This document shows, piece after piece, positions 7,673-16,836 of a stretch of DNA of 64,000 nucleotides. Source of the DNA: Paenibacillus oceani (lineage in GTDB: Bacteria; Bacillota; Bacilli; Paenibacillales; NBRC-103111). Position 1 is the stretch's first letter. Every line of letters starts with the position of its first letter. A model generated the notes under the pieces. It did no database searches, was not told the origin of the DNA, and worked only from the letters and a program-made list of their open reading frames with translations. The stretch covers positions 33,433 to 97,432 of the forward strand of contig NZ_JACXJA010000044.1 of the NCBI RefSeq assembly GCF_014705615.1, given 5' to 3'. Both the position numbers and the translations under genes were made by a program.

Positions 7673-9991
7673 TCAAGCGTTGCCCAGTTGGATATTGCTG
7701 GTCTCGACAAAGCTGCGCGCTTTAGCTTGCAGATCCGCCAGCTGCAGCGGGTCCAGACTGCCTTCGAATACATTGCGAACCAGCGCCAGATCGACAGTAT
7801 CCCAAAATCCCCCGGAAGGATTCACCACATCAACGCTCTGCGTCCCGCCCTTCGTAAACGTATTGCCTTCGATCGATACAAAGATGCCCTCCATGCCGCT
7901 CGCGGATGAGTTTGAATAAGCGCAGCGCAGCAAAGAGCTTTGTTTACCGAAACGGTTGTCCGCAATCCACATCCGGTTTTTGAGCGTCTGCATGCTGTTG
8001 TCGATCGTGATCAATGCGGCAGAATCATAAGACAGCATCCCGTCAGCAAGGGTTGAGCGACTTAATTCAATGCGGCAGCGGCGTACGACAAGCTCACGTA
8101 CGATGTTGGGCGCACCGGAACGATTTTGAATGAAGAACGCTCTTCCTCGCATCGGTCCGGCAATCTCGCAATCGTAAAATTCCAGCCGCCTAACGCCTTT
8201 GGCTAAATTCACTCCATAATAAACCGCGCTGTTGAACGGATTCTCCGGGTAATCCTCGTACAAAATCCGACAATGCTCAAACGCAATGTCCACATCGGTC
8301 GATTCCGAGGCGGTCCCTGTCCACAGCTGCAGCTGATGGATCAGACAATGGCTCAGCTTCAATCGCGCGCCGGCGCCGCGCGGCCAGAGGCGCACGGACA
8401 AGTCTTCGCTCGGATAAAAGGTGCAGTGGTGAAACTCGGTATCGTTATACGTATAGCATCCGCTTGTACCGGCGGTGAAGCGGATCAAGCAGCGGTGGAA
8501 CGCAGTTCGCTTGGCATAAAATCCGGAGGAGATGAATCTTGCTTCAATCGCCATGTCGCTCACAGTGATCGATTCGATCGTGTTTTCGTAGCCGGCTGCC
8601 GCTTTCTGCACCGTCATAAAGTCTTTGCAGCCCCCTCCGACATTGCTGATATACACATGGCCGATATCGATGTTATACTGTCTCCACTCGCTGGTCAGCT
8701 CGAATCGGTCTCCGCCGGTCCAGTTCACATAGCTGTCCCGAATTATGATTTCATCTTTGGCCGACAAGTCGAAGCAATCCGGCGTATGGTCCGGACAATC
8801 GATGTACATCCTCTCCAGCAATTGACGGTCGCAGCGGATAAACTTGCCTACGGATACCGGAACGACTGCACCCTCCCGTACATAAGTCAACCCGTGCACA
8901 TGCAAATTCCCGCATTCCCCGATACAGATCATTTCCGCGCCGCCCGCATCCCCTTCGATGCCAATATCGGACAGCTCCGCCTGCTCGCAGTGCGTCACTC
9001 GTATAAAGGAAGGCGACATCGCTTGCTTCAGTGTCGGCTGCGCCGTCATGTTGATATAGGAGCCGCCCTGCCCTCGAAGCGTCAGGCGGTTTAAAACCAC
9101 CTTGCCGCGCCGTTCCGATACGTCGCCCTGATTCGCCCTGCCGTCCACGCTCAGGTGCGGCCGCTGCTCGCCCGGGCTGGCCAGAATGCCATATCCCCAC
9201 GCCCCCTCGTATTCCTCGGTCGAAGACAGCGTCAGATGGTCCATATACAGCTCTTCGAAATCTTCAAATAAAAAGCCGTTGAAGTTTTTCGAGTTGCGGC
9301 TGCCCCATTCCGTATTGATCGCCACCAGCCATTTGCCGGCGTCGACCAGCCGCGCTCCGTTGCCTTCAATCATCATACGCCCGAATCCGGCAACGACAAT
9401 GGAGGACTCGTACCGATACGTCCGGTCAGAAAACCGGACGTGCCTCGGCTTACCGAAGAAGGCGCGTCGCAGTCCGTCCGACTGGTCAGCAACCGCGTCC
9501 CCGTCTGCGCAAAACCAGTCCACACAGACGGAGCCCAGGCCATCGACATGGCCGGGACCTTGAAACAATTGTCTCGTCGGGGCATGAATTTCACCGTGAA
9601 CGGTCACGACGATTCCGGACTGAATCTGCAGCTTTCCTTCGGATAGGAACAGCAGAGTCACGCCCGCAGGCACGGTGAACGAGGCGGTAACTTTGATCTC
9701 CTGCTCAATGAGCACGGTAGGCTTGGATGGCGAAGCGACAGCATCCAGCAACTGTGTGAACGTCTTGACCGGCATCTTATGCGAAGGATCAGGGCCATAA
9801 GTATCGTAGGTGACAGTTGTAACCGCTTGCGCTTGGAGCGGACCCAATACCTGTCCCCCCCGTCCTGCAGCGACCAATGCGGCGCCTGCAAGCCCGATTG
9901 AGGCCAGCACCTTGCGCCGGCTGATCTGCCCTCTCATCGCCTGCTCTTTGGGTATTGTTCCGTCGTACCGTTCGACTTCCTTCTGATGCAT
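7673..9991 (-). CDS. Tat-exported right-handed beta-helix (pectate-lyase-like) protein
   Basis: 772 residues. The N-terminus carries a twin-arginine signal (SRRKVLASIGLAGAALVAAG, about residues 25-44), so the folded protein should cross the membrane by the Tat route. The remainder is rich in short beta repeats with regularly placed Asn, Asp and Gly (EGNGARLVDAG, FEDFEELYMDHLTLS, ISNVGGGCKD, SIEGNTFTKGG), as expected for a parallel beta-helix of the pectate-lyase or tailspike type. A polysaccharide lyase or glycoside hydrolase role is likely but the catalytic residues cannot be assigned. GAGAGGAG precedes ATG 9991. It is the last gene of the minus-strand cluster, 55 bp after the lipoprotein gene. 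Confidence 0.7.
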   Translation of the reverse strand: MHQKEVERYDGTIPKEQAMRGQISRRKVLASIGLAGAALVAAGRGGQVLGPLQAQAVTTVTYDTYGPDPSHKMPVKTFTQLLDAVASPSKPTVLIEQEIKVTASFTVPAGVTLLFLSEGKLQIQSGIVVTVHGEIHAPTRQLFQGPGHVDGLGSVCVDWFCADGDAVADQSDGLRRAFFGKPRHVRFSDRTYRYESSIVVAGFGRMMIEGNGARLVDAGKWLVAINTEWGSRNSKNFNGFLFEDFEELYMDHLTLSSTEEYEGAWGYGILASPGEQRPHLSVDGRANQGDVSERRGKVVLNRLTLRGQGGSYINMTAQPTLKQAMSPSFIRVTHCEQAELSDIGIEGDAGGAEMICIGECGNLHVHGLTYVREGAVVPVSVGKFIRCDRQLLERMYIDCPDHTPDCFDLSAKDEIIIRDSYVNWTGGDRFELTSEWRQYNIDIGHVYISNVGGGCKDFMTVQKAAAGYENTIESITVSDMAIEARFISSGFYAKRTAFHRCLIRFTAGTSGCYTYNDTEFHHCTFYPSEDLSVRLWPRGAGARLKLSHCLIHQLQLWTGTASESTDVDIAFEHCRILYEDYPENPFNSAVYYGVNLAKGVRRLEFYDCEIAGPMRGRAFFIQNRSGAPNIVRELVVRRCRIELSRSTLADGMLSYDSAALITIDNSMQTLKNRMWIADNRFGKQSSLLRCAYSNSSASGMEGIFVSIEGNTFTKGGTQSVDVVNPSGGFWDTVDLALVRNVFEGSLDPLQLADLQAKARSFVETSNIQLGNA

Positions 9992-10046
9992 GTTTCATTT
10001 CGCTCCTCTCTCGATAACGAGATGTCATGGCATCGGGGATTGCTAC

Positions 10047-11399
10047 TTATTGCTTGAGCAGCGCCTCGATTTTTTTGTTCGCCGCTTCTTCCGCATCCCG
10101 CAGGGCGGAGTTTACGTCCTTTTTGCCGGCCACGACCTCATAGAAGCTGCGGAGAACCGCGCTGTTGGCCTGTGCTGCCATCTGATCCAACCCGACTACT
10201 TGTCCGTACTGCTTCGGAACGAGCGCCTTGGCATTTTTCCCTTTCAGCAGCGGCTCATCGTTGCCGAGAACCTCCAGCAATTTCTTGTCCTTCAGAACCG
10301 GCACTCGCGCCCGCTTCGCCAGCGCAGCCTGACTTTCATCCGTCACCAGTTCGCTAAGGGCCAGGAAGGCGGCCTCCCGATTCGGACTGTTTTTGGAGAC
10401 AAAATAGTAGAATGGCGCAGGCTGAGGCCCGGCATTCCGCATATCGGAAAAGCTCGGGAAACGGGCAAAATCGTAATTCATGTCGGCTCCACTCCCGCTG
10501 AGCGAATAGGCCGAGTTCAAAATGACTTGAATAGCGACCGTGCGGTCTTTGTGGAACATCGAATACGCACTGCTGTAATTGGCAAGCTTGCTCCTGATCT
10601 CCGCATCGTCAGCCAGAGAAGCCAGCGGCACGAGCCGCTTCAGCATCCGGTTCCAGTAATCCGTCGCTACTGTCGCGCGCTGGGTTTGTCTATCCAGCAG
10701 AGGAGGGGGAGCCTGGCTGACAAGATGCATGCTGGAATTGAGACCCAATCCGTAGTATGCCGTTCCGCCTTCGTTACGCGTCAGCCTGCGTGCCACATCC
10801 GCCACCTGATCCCAGGTCATCTCATCGGTCAGGTAAGGAACGCCGAACTTATCGAACAAGTCCTTGTTGTAAGCAAGAGTCAAGGAATTGATTTTGACCG
10901 GAAATCCGGGTATGGCGCCTCCGGACACCTCTTTCATCACATCGATCACTACCGGTTCCAGCCGCCCCATATCCAGCTTGTAGATGTCGACCAGATCGGA
11001 CACATTGCCAAGCATGTCAACGTCCTTCAGCTTGTATATATCGGCGATCTGACCGCCGAAAAAGTCGATGGGCGTCTTGGCGGCCACAACGTCTGCCAAC
11101 GTGCTTCCCTTTGTATTCCGAAGAAACTTGAAAGTAAAGTTCGGGTATTTCTTCTGAATCAACGAGCCGTAGTCATCATAAAACGACTTTTCTATATCAT
11201 CGCTGTACATATAGTAATAGGTCAGTTCAACGGCTTCCTTCGTCCAGTCTTTTTTCGGCGTCTCTTCCTGGCCGCCCTGCCCGGCTTCCTTGGCTGCCGG
11301 TTCGTCTCCTCCGCACCCGGCTACAGCCGTCGTGCCGATCGCTGCGAGCAGCAGCATGCCGGCGAGGCGTGAGGTCATCCTCTTCCCTTGTTGCTTCAT
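10047..11399 (-). CDS. Extracellular solute-binding lipoprotein (family 1 type)
   Basis: 450 residues with a lipoprotein signal; the lipobox is TAVAGC at about residues 24-29, so the mature protein is anchored by the Cys. The core has the usual sugar-binding-protein signatures: LTYYYMYSDD, YNKDLFDKFGVPYLTDEMTW, then AAFLALSELVTDE and the C-terminal DVNSALRDAEEAANKKIEAL. It delivers a solute, probably an oligosaccharide, to an ABC importer. No permease or ATPase gene is near, so it is an orphan. It resembles the lipoproteins at 22964 and 38309. AAAGGAG precedes the ATG, and a cre-like site is centred about 85 bp upstream. Confidence 0.9.
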   Translation of the reverse strand: MKQQGKRMTSRLAGMLLLAAIGTTAVAGCGGDEPAAKEAGQGGQEETPKKDWTKEAVELTYYYMYSDDIEKSFYDDYGSLIQKKYPNFTFKFLRNTKGSTLADVVAAKTPIDFFGGQIADIYKLKDVDMLGNVSDLVDIYKLDMGRLEPVVIDVMKEVSGGAIPGFPVKINSLTLAYNKDLFDKFGVPYLTDEMTWDQVADVARRLTRNEGGTAYYGLGLNSSMHLVSQAPPPLLDRQTQRATVATDYWNRMLKRLVPLASLADDAEIRSKLANYSSAYSMFHKDRTVAIQVILNSAYSLSGSGADMNYDFARFPSFSDMRNAGPQPAPFYYFVSKNSPNREAAFLALSELVTDESQAALAKRARVPVLKDKKLLEVLGNDEPLLKGKNAKALVPKQYGQVVGLDQMAAQANSAVLRSFYEVVAGKKDVNSALRDAEEAANKKIEALLKQ

Positions 11400-11476
11400 G
11401 GTTCGATCCGCTCCTTTGGATAATTTCCCTTATACCGCGTCCTGCCTTCGGCTCTTCCGGTCCTGAGCGCTGCAAT

Positions 11477-11490
11477 CGAAAGCGCTGTCA
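11477..11490. promoter_or_regulatory. Candidate CcpA cre site upstream of lipoprotein gene
   Basis: CGAAAGCGCTGTCA matches the cre consensus TGWAANCGNTNWCA at 13 of 14 positions, with only the first base different. It lies 78 bp upstream of the start of the lipoprotein gene at 11399, where catabolite repression of a sugar uptake operon would be expected. The transcription start is not mapped. Confidence 0.5.
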
Positions 11491-11623
11491 TATCCAATAA
11501 TCCGATACACCAGCCCACTCGGTTCGTAAGGTCGCACCAGTCGCGGGTAATCATACAATTCCTTCACATCAGTTCCCCATCCCTGCCCGGGCCGCCACCC
11601 CCCCCTTCAGATTACCGTCATCT

Positions 11624-12706
11624 TCAGATTTCTTCGCACCAGGTGCCGGCAATGTAACGTCTGCCATCTGCACGGTCATAGAAGTAGTAGACAATCAGGA
11701 TGCGGCCGTCCGGCAACTGCACCGCATGGCTGTAGCCAATGTCCATCCCCGGTCCGTCATCGCGCAGCACAATCTCATCCGCCTCTTCAATCCGCTTGCA
11801 CTCGGGGTCCAGAAGTCGGGCGCGCAAGCCGTGAGGCTTGAGCCTGTAACCGTACGTGAGCAGCACACGCCCGCTCGCCAACCGAATCGTATGAAACGGG
11901 GTTGGACCGTAAACCGCGTGCTGCTGCGGCTCGCTCCATGTGCGGCCGTCATCGAAGGATTCCGATGTGAACAACGGAGAACGCTTTTCGGCAGGAAGAC
12001 GCTCATCCTGGATTTGGGAACGGATAAAAGCGACTAGTTTGCCCGACTCCGTACGATACAGATGCGTTTCATTCAGAAAATTATCGGCAGGCTTGGCAAT
12101 TGCGCCCTGGGGCGACCAACTCAAGCCCTTGTCCGTCGTCTTGGCCACGAACAAATGGTCCAGACCTTCCGTATAAGCGGCAACCAGAAAAGAACCGTCT
12201 GGCAGCTCTGCTCCGTTCCCGCGCAGCGCCAATTGTCCGTATCCCAGACTCGCCGCCCGATCCCAGGTCTTGCCGTTGTCCGTCGAGCGCTTCGTTACGA
12301 TCCCGATCCGCTTGGCCGCATAGCGGTCTCCGATCTGCCTCGTATATCCGCTGCGTTCGCCGATCTCGTCCACCTCCCCGATCTCGGCCACTTTCCAAAG
12401 AAAGCATGTAGCCAAGACCGTCCCGTCGCCAAGCACATTCAGGCACGGGTCCTGAACGCCATACAAGTAATCGTCATGCAAGACGGACGGCTCGCTCCAC
12501 GTGCTCCCCTCATCCCTTGATCTAACAATAAGAGCGATCGAGCCCGGATCAATGTGCTGCACGCGGCCGAATTCCGTCTGCCAGTCCGCAGCATGCCGGA
12601 AGGCAACGAGCAGATCGCCGTTCGACATCCGAGCCACATTCGGAAACGAGTTGTAGCAAGCATCGCGGTAAATGACGACATCTCTGATTTTGCGTAAAGT
12701 TGCCAT
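11624..12706 (-). CDS. Sialidase-like BNR/Asp-box beta-propeller protein
   Basis: 360 residues without a signal peptide. Four Asp-box motifs are visible: SRDEGSTWSEP, STDNGKTWDRA, TTDKGLSWSPQ and SFDDGRTWSEP. They mark blades of a six-bladed sialidase-fold propeller. The N-terminus has NSFPNVARMSNGDLLVAFRH, where sialidases place part of the active site. The protein may hydrolyse a sialoside or another acidic glycoside, but the full Arg triad was not verified. The ATG overlaps the stop of the aldolase gene (TAATG), so translation is coupled. Confidence 0.75.
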   Translation of the reverse strand: MATLRKIRDVVIYRDACYNSFPNVARMSNGDLLVAFRHAADWQTEFGRVQHIDPGSIALIVRSRDEGSTWSEPSVLHDDYLYGVQDPCLNVLGDGTVLATCFLWKVAEIGEVDEIGERSGYTRQIGDRYAAKRIGIVTKRSTDNGKTWDRAASLGYGQLALRGNGAELPDGSFLVAAYTEGLDHLFVAKTTDKGLSWSPQGAIAKPADNFLNETHLYRTESGKLVAFIRSQIQDERLPAEKRSPLFTSESFDDGRTWSEPQQHAVYGPTPFHTIRLASGRVLLTYGYRLKPHGLRARLLDPECKRIEEADEIVLRDDGPGMDIGYSHAVQLPDGRILIVYYFYDRADGRRYIAGTWCEEI

Positions 12707-13506
12707 TAATAGCCTCCTCGCTGATGCACGGATTCCGGCTGTCTTCCCGCCAGTCGACGAAAATAGGAGCCCAGTCCGTTAACATCGGAGCCGATGTTGA
12801 TGAAGCGGTAGCCGAGCTTCGCTAGCTCGGCGCTATTGTCGGGCGTCCCGACCGTACCGGCAAAGATGCCTGCCCGTACAGCGGCTTCCGCGACCCGAAT
12901 CCGCGCTTCACAAACCTGCGGATGCTCCAGTTGACCCGGCGCCCCGATCGCCTGCGAAAAATCTCCTGGACCGAAAAACAGCATATCGACTCCTGGCAGC
13001 TGTGCAATCCGGTCGATCTCGGCCAGCGGCTCGGGATCTTCGATCTGCAAAATGACAAACCGTTCCGCATTAGCCTGATGTATATAGTCCGTGATCGGGA
13101 TCAGGCAATAGCTCCCATCCGCATTCCCCCCGTCGACCGGCCGCAGCCCAATCGGATAAAACTTGACAGCACGTACAATTTCCTCAGCCTCCGCAGCGCT
13201 TTTCACATGCGGCACCATGATGCCGGCCGCATCAAGCTCCAACGGACGAATGTAGTCGCTGTAGCTTCCGCGCGCTACTCGCACAATCGTATCCGTATCA
13301 TGCACTTTTGCCGCCCGAATCTGGTTTTCGATAATCGACCAGTCATTGGCAACATGCTCCATGTCGGTCCAAATGCAGTCGATGCCCAACAACGCTGCCA
13401 TTTCTGCGATCCTGGCATCAGCGAAATTCAATTTGATGCTATGTACGATTGCTCCGCTGCGGAGCTGCTGAAGCACACGGCTTCGTCTCATAATCGGTGT
13501 AGACAT
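12706..13506 (-). CDS. HpcH/HpaI family aldolase
   Basis: 266 residues, the family's normal length. Seen: the early SGAIVHSIKLNFADARIAEM, IDCIWTDMEHVANDW (Asp/Glu near the active site), IMVPHVKSAAEAEEIVRAVK, the metal-ligand regions ILQIEDPEPLAEI and GPGDFSQAIG. HpaI-type class II aldolases reversibly cleave 4-hydroxy-2-oxo acids to pyruvate or glyoxylate plus an aldehyde using a divalent metal. Here it probably cleaves a keto-acid intermediate of the sugar pathway encoded by the cluster. It is stop/start coupled with the downstream BNR gene. Confidence 0.85.
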   Translation of the reverse strand: MSTPIMRRSRVLQQLRSGAIVHSIKLNFADARIAEMAALLGIDCIWTDMEHVANDWSIIENQIRAAKVHDTDTIVRVARGSYSDYIRPLELDAAGIMVPHVKSAAEAEEIVRAVKFYPIGLRPVDGGNADGSYCLIPITDYIHQANAERFVILQIEDPEPLAEIDRIAQLPGVDMLFFGPGDFSQAIGAPGQLEHPQVCEARIRVAEAAVRAGIFAGTVGTPDNSAELAKLGYRFINIGSDVNGLGSYFRRLAGRQPESVHQRGGY

Positions 13507-13564
13507 GGCGTCACTCCATTCTCAATTATCTATAGTAGAGAATATTAATCGGAACTTGAGCGAA

Positions 13565-15033
13565 TTAGACCCACAGCGAACGAATCGCCCGCACAAGATG
13601 CTCGACAAGCTCCTGCCCGCCCTCGGCCCCGATCGGATTGCTGGCAGGGGTCGAACCGTAGCCGCCTCCCAGCAGAGATCGCGGGCTTGGTATATACGTG
13701 CCGCAGCCCGCCAGCTGAATCAGGAACGTTTGGGTCGCAGGACTGCGTACCCTGATCTGGATGCCGTAATCCAGATAATATTCGTAAGGGACGCTGACCA
13801 GTGCAATATCTCCAAGACGCAGCGCATGGACTTCCGCCGGGAGTGTCGGATACTGTTTCTGCCGTTCGAAGCGGTTTACGACATTCCGGTGCCATAGCAT
13901 TCTGCGGTAAGCTAGCGTAAGTTGTTTATACCAATGCGGATTTTGACGAAGTTCCGGCTGTTTCGCCAACTTCTCCTTCTCCTGCTCGTATTCGGACTTC
14001 CACCTGCTCGCCTCCCGCTCAGCGAATCGAACGTTTTCCTCAGCCAATTGGTTGGCTGTCAAATTCACCGTTTCCACCAAATGCTCAATCGGGGAGCCGG
14101 GTCCACCTCACGGCCGATCGCCGGAAGTATCTCCTCGATGGCATTCGCGATGCTTCGCGCCACATCCTGCCGTTTCGTTCTGCCTTGAAGTCGCAGCATA
14201 CGGCTCTCCGCCTGCTTATCGAATTGCGTGTAGCCGGTTTGATCGCCGGCGGCGCTGCATTGCGGCAGGATGAACAAGGTGTCCCCGAACCTGCTGCGTA
14301 ATTCGCGGCGAGCCTCGTACCATACGTCCGCGCCAATCAAGTAAGGATTCGACTCGCCTGGCACTTGAGCCGTACAGGCCATGTTCACGACCAGCCCGGT
14401 CAATCGGTTATCCAAATCGTAAGTCGCAACGATACTCAATGAATGGTCTTCGTAACCTTCGATGTGCCTGAATCGATCCGCTGTGGATTCGTTTAGACCG
14501 TGCATCGTTCCTTGACCCTCGGCATTAATCCAGCGGCGGTTGCGGCCGACTACCGCATAGCCCATCCCGTAACCGATTCCTCCCGCAGAGCGCGTGATCC
14601 AGGCTTGATTGACAGCGTCGGCGACCCTCTCCGAAGCGAAGGCGACATATTCCTCAACGGACATCGCATCAGCATGAATATCTCGCAGTTCTACGCCGGC
14701 ACTACCGTAGAAGGACATGCTCGATGGCGGGCGATTTTCCGGCGCTGTATGGGTGTGAGTTGCATGAAGAATTATTTTCATCGGATTGAGACCATTCCCG
14801 CGCTCTATTAGGCAGGCGCGGACCGCATCGCGCAATTCGTCGGAGATTGCTATTAAATCGAAGCTGACGAATACCGCATGATCCGGCCCCGATTCGACGG
14901 CCCACGCCGTCGCACTGATCGGGTTCTCGACCCCCTCGGACATGCGTGCGTCGAAGCTGCCGGCCAGCGACACCGGGCGTGTCGGTGTGATATCGATCTC
15001 AGCCCAACCAAGCTTTAAAACAGGTGCTGTCAT
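13565..15033 (-). pseudogene. Neutral/alkaline ceramidase-like hydrolase, frameshifted
   Basis: The true start is ATG 15033 after GGGAGGA (MTAPVLKLGWAEIDITPTRP). The ceramidase-fold signatures GWAEIDITPTRPVSLAG, ILHATHTHTAPE (zinc His pair) and VVNMACTAQVP are present. Near 14090, at a C4 run in the gene, one base is missing: the frame ends ...APRLSIWWKR stop, while the next frame continues IEHLVETVNLTANQL and ends normally with GTYIPSPRSLLGGGYGS-type C-terminal motifs at 13565. Such proteins in Firmicutes are usually about 450-490 residues, which the repaired frame matches. Both halves are well conserved, so the break is recent or a sequencing error. The substrate is unlikely to be ceramide in this sugar-catabolic context. 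Confidence 0.8.
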
Positions 15034-15035
15034 CG

Positions 15036-15227
15036 TCAAGTCCTCCCATGCGCTTGTCGCATTATCACTTCGGTAAGACCTAATCCGCGGTATACCGGAA
15101 GAACGGCGGTGCCGCCGTTCGAGGCCAGCTTCTTGCCGTTTATGACTTTGCGCTGAGTTAGTTCCAACGTCTGCTCGAAAGTGCACTTGTGCAAACGCTC
15201 AATATAAATGTTACTGTTTTCCGACAT
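15036..15227 (-). pseudogene. Internally deleted GNAT acetyltransferase remnant
   Basis: A 63-codon frame with its own AAAGGAGG ribosome site. It starts IYIERLHKCTFEQTLELTQR, as GNAT proteins of Paenibacillus often do, then jumps to GGTAVLPVYRGLGLTEVIMR, which is the acetyl-CoA-binding motif A. About 60-80 residues between these are missing, as is everything after motif A. The frame stops 2 bp before the start of the ceramidase-like gene, so it could still couple translation to that gene. Confidence 0.55.
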
Positions 15228-15283
15228 CGCCTTGGCTTCCTCCTTTTACGCGGCCAACCCGCTCCCAAACTCGACGACGGCTG

Positions 15284-16534
15284 TTAGCCGGGAACACCTT
15301 GAGCCTGATCTCTTCCCCGTTCCCAATCCAAACGTTTCCCGACGAGCTTCTCCTCCACCTGATCCACGATGTAGCTTGCAAACGGCAATGCACATGTAAA
15401 TGCAGGCGAAACAGCGTTTAATACGTGAATAGAGGAAGCATCCCCCTCCAGCACAAAATCCTGCACCAGCTCCAGCGTTTGTTTATTCAGCAGTTGAGCC
15501 CGGATCCCCGGCTGTAAAAACTCGCCGAATCCTTTGCGATCAAGCTGGTTGACCATTTTTAACGATAGGCCGATCAAGTGCGCTTTGCTGTACTTTTTCA
15601 TTTCATTTATAGCTAATCGGCGAAAATGAAAAGAATCCCTGATGAAAAGCTTGGTCATATAGTACATCACTTGCGAAAACTCGCCGAGCTTAAATCTATA
15701 CATGCCTCTGTAGTTTTCCCTCCAGAAAGCGGGAATCGCGGTCGGACCGATCTTGATGCTCCCATCGACCGTTTTCGTAAAATGAACGCCCAGAAACGGA
15801 TTGTTCAAATCGGGAACCGGATAAATGTTAGTCAGAACGTCGGACTTGTTTCTCGCAAACTTTAAATAGATTCCTTTAAACGGAATGATCGCATAGTTCA
15901 AACCGAAGCCGAAATCGTGCGCAATCCGGTCCGCATAAAGACCTGCCGCATTAATAAAATAACGACAGATGAACTTGCCCCGGTTTGTTCGGATCGCTTC
16001 GCCTCTGTGTTCGGAATATCGTGTATCGAAAAATAGCTCAACACCTTTGGAGGCGATTTCCCTCTTCATGCACTGGCATATTTCTACCGGATCAACAGTT
16101 GCCGTGCTCGGTGAAAAAAGTGCTTTCTTGTACGTATGGACGTTCGGATCGATCCGGCTGACATCGGATTCATCCATACATTCCAGCTCAACGCTATTGC
16201 GATCCCCTCGCCGCTTCAGCTCGGCAAGACCTTCCAGCTCAGCTTCATTTGTCGCGATGACCAGTTTCCCGCAATTATTGACCTTCAAGCCATTTTCCTC
16301 GCAGTATCGCTTCATGGCACGGTTTCCGTCCCGGGTGAATTTCGCCTTTAAACTATCTGCCGTATAGTAAAATCCCGCGTGCAGCACGCCGCTATTACGC
16401 CCGCTGGAATGTTTAGCGACATCGGACTCTTTTTCAATTATCGCGATTCGTGCTTCGGGATATCTCCGATTCAGTTCTCTAGCAATGGACAATCCCACGA
16501 TTCCGGCGCCGGCTATTACATAATCGTACTTCAT
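15284..16534 (-). CDS. lhgO: L-2-hydroxyglutarate oxidase (LhgO)-type FAD enzyme
   Basis: 416 residues, typical of LhgO. The FAD-binding GAGIVGLSIARELNRRYP (residues 8-25) is followed by IIEKE, then KHSSGRNSGVLHAGFYY, the highly characteristic LhgO signature, and a second FAD contact FINAAGLYADRIA. LhgO oxidises L-2-hydroxyglutarate to 2-oxoglutarate; related enzymes act on other 2-hydroxy acids, and within this cluster a sugar-derived hydroxy acid is possible. AAAGGAC precedes ATG 16534. A copy of the GntR-type operator lies 240 bp upstream. Confidence 0.85.
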   Translation of the reverse strand: MKYDYVIAGAGIVGLSIARELNRRYPEARIAIIEKESDVAKHSSGRNSGVLHAGFYYTADSLKAKFTRDGNRAMKRYCEENGLKVNNCGKLVIATNEAELEGLAELKRRGDRNSVELECMDESDVSRIDPNVHTYKKALFSPSTATVDPVEICQCMKREIASKGVELFFDTRYSEHRGEAIRTNRGKFICRYFINAAGLYADRIAHDFGFGLNYAIIPFKGIYLKFARNKSDVLTNIYPVPDLNNPFLGVHFTKTVDGSIKIGPTAIPAFWRENYRGMYRFKLGEFSQVMYYMTKLFIRDSFHFRRLAINEMKKYSKAHLIGLSLKMVNQLDRKGFGEFLQPGIRAQLLNKQTLELVQDFVLEGDASSIHVLNAVSPAFTCALPFASYIVDQVEEKLVGKRLDWERGRDQAQGVPG

Positions 16535-16772
16535 ACATCTTGTCCTTTCGATTCGTGTTCTGTCGTTACCCGTATGTTATGGATAAGGACCGCTGTTTCT
16601 AGCGGATCATAAGTAAAAATAATAAATCCGTCTGGGTTGTGCAGATGCCTGCCGGATAACTCCGCAAGTGACAGCAGAACAGAGCCGATCAGAGTAATAT
16701 TGGCTAAAGAAGCTCACCGCTCGGGATAACAAAACCAGACCAACCTAATTTGTAAATTTGTTTTATGGACTG

Positions 16773-16785
16773 GTGGCCTGACCAC
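16773..16785. promoter_or_regulatory. Candidate GntR/FadR operator upstream of lhgO
   Basis: GTGGCCTGACCAC matches the site in front of the gntR gene (GTGGTCATACCAC at 17563) at 10 of 13 bases, including both GTGG/CCAC arms. It lies between gntR and lhgO, in the promoter region of the catabolic genes. Confidence 0.5.
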
Positions 16786-16798
16786 AACTGTCTGTTTA

Positions 16799-16829
16799 TC
16801 GGCATGGATTCTTACATCCATGCCGATTA
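16799..16829. terminator. Hairpin following gntR
   Basis: ATCGGCATGGA, an 8-base loop, TCCATGCCGAT: perfect 11-bp arms just beyond the gntR stop. No T-run follows on the minus strand, so it may be a weak terminator or an mRNA-stabilising stem. Confidence 0.5.
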
Positions 16830-16836
16830 TGAGGCG

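Noticed and set aside
9990..11372. Long plus-strand open frame opposite the lipoprotein gene
   Set aside because: It mirrors the coding strand of a clear lipoprotein gene, has no ribosome site or family motif, and is explained by GC-rich codon use. The same applies to long antisense frames at 21570-22922, 25207-26655, 31450-32781, 33940-35223, 38252-39424 and 53180-54379.
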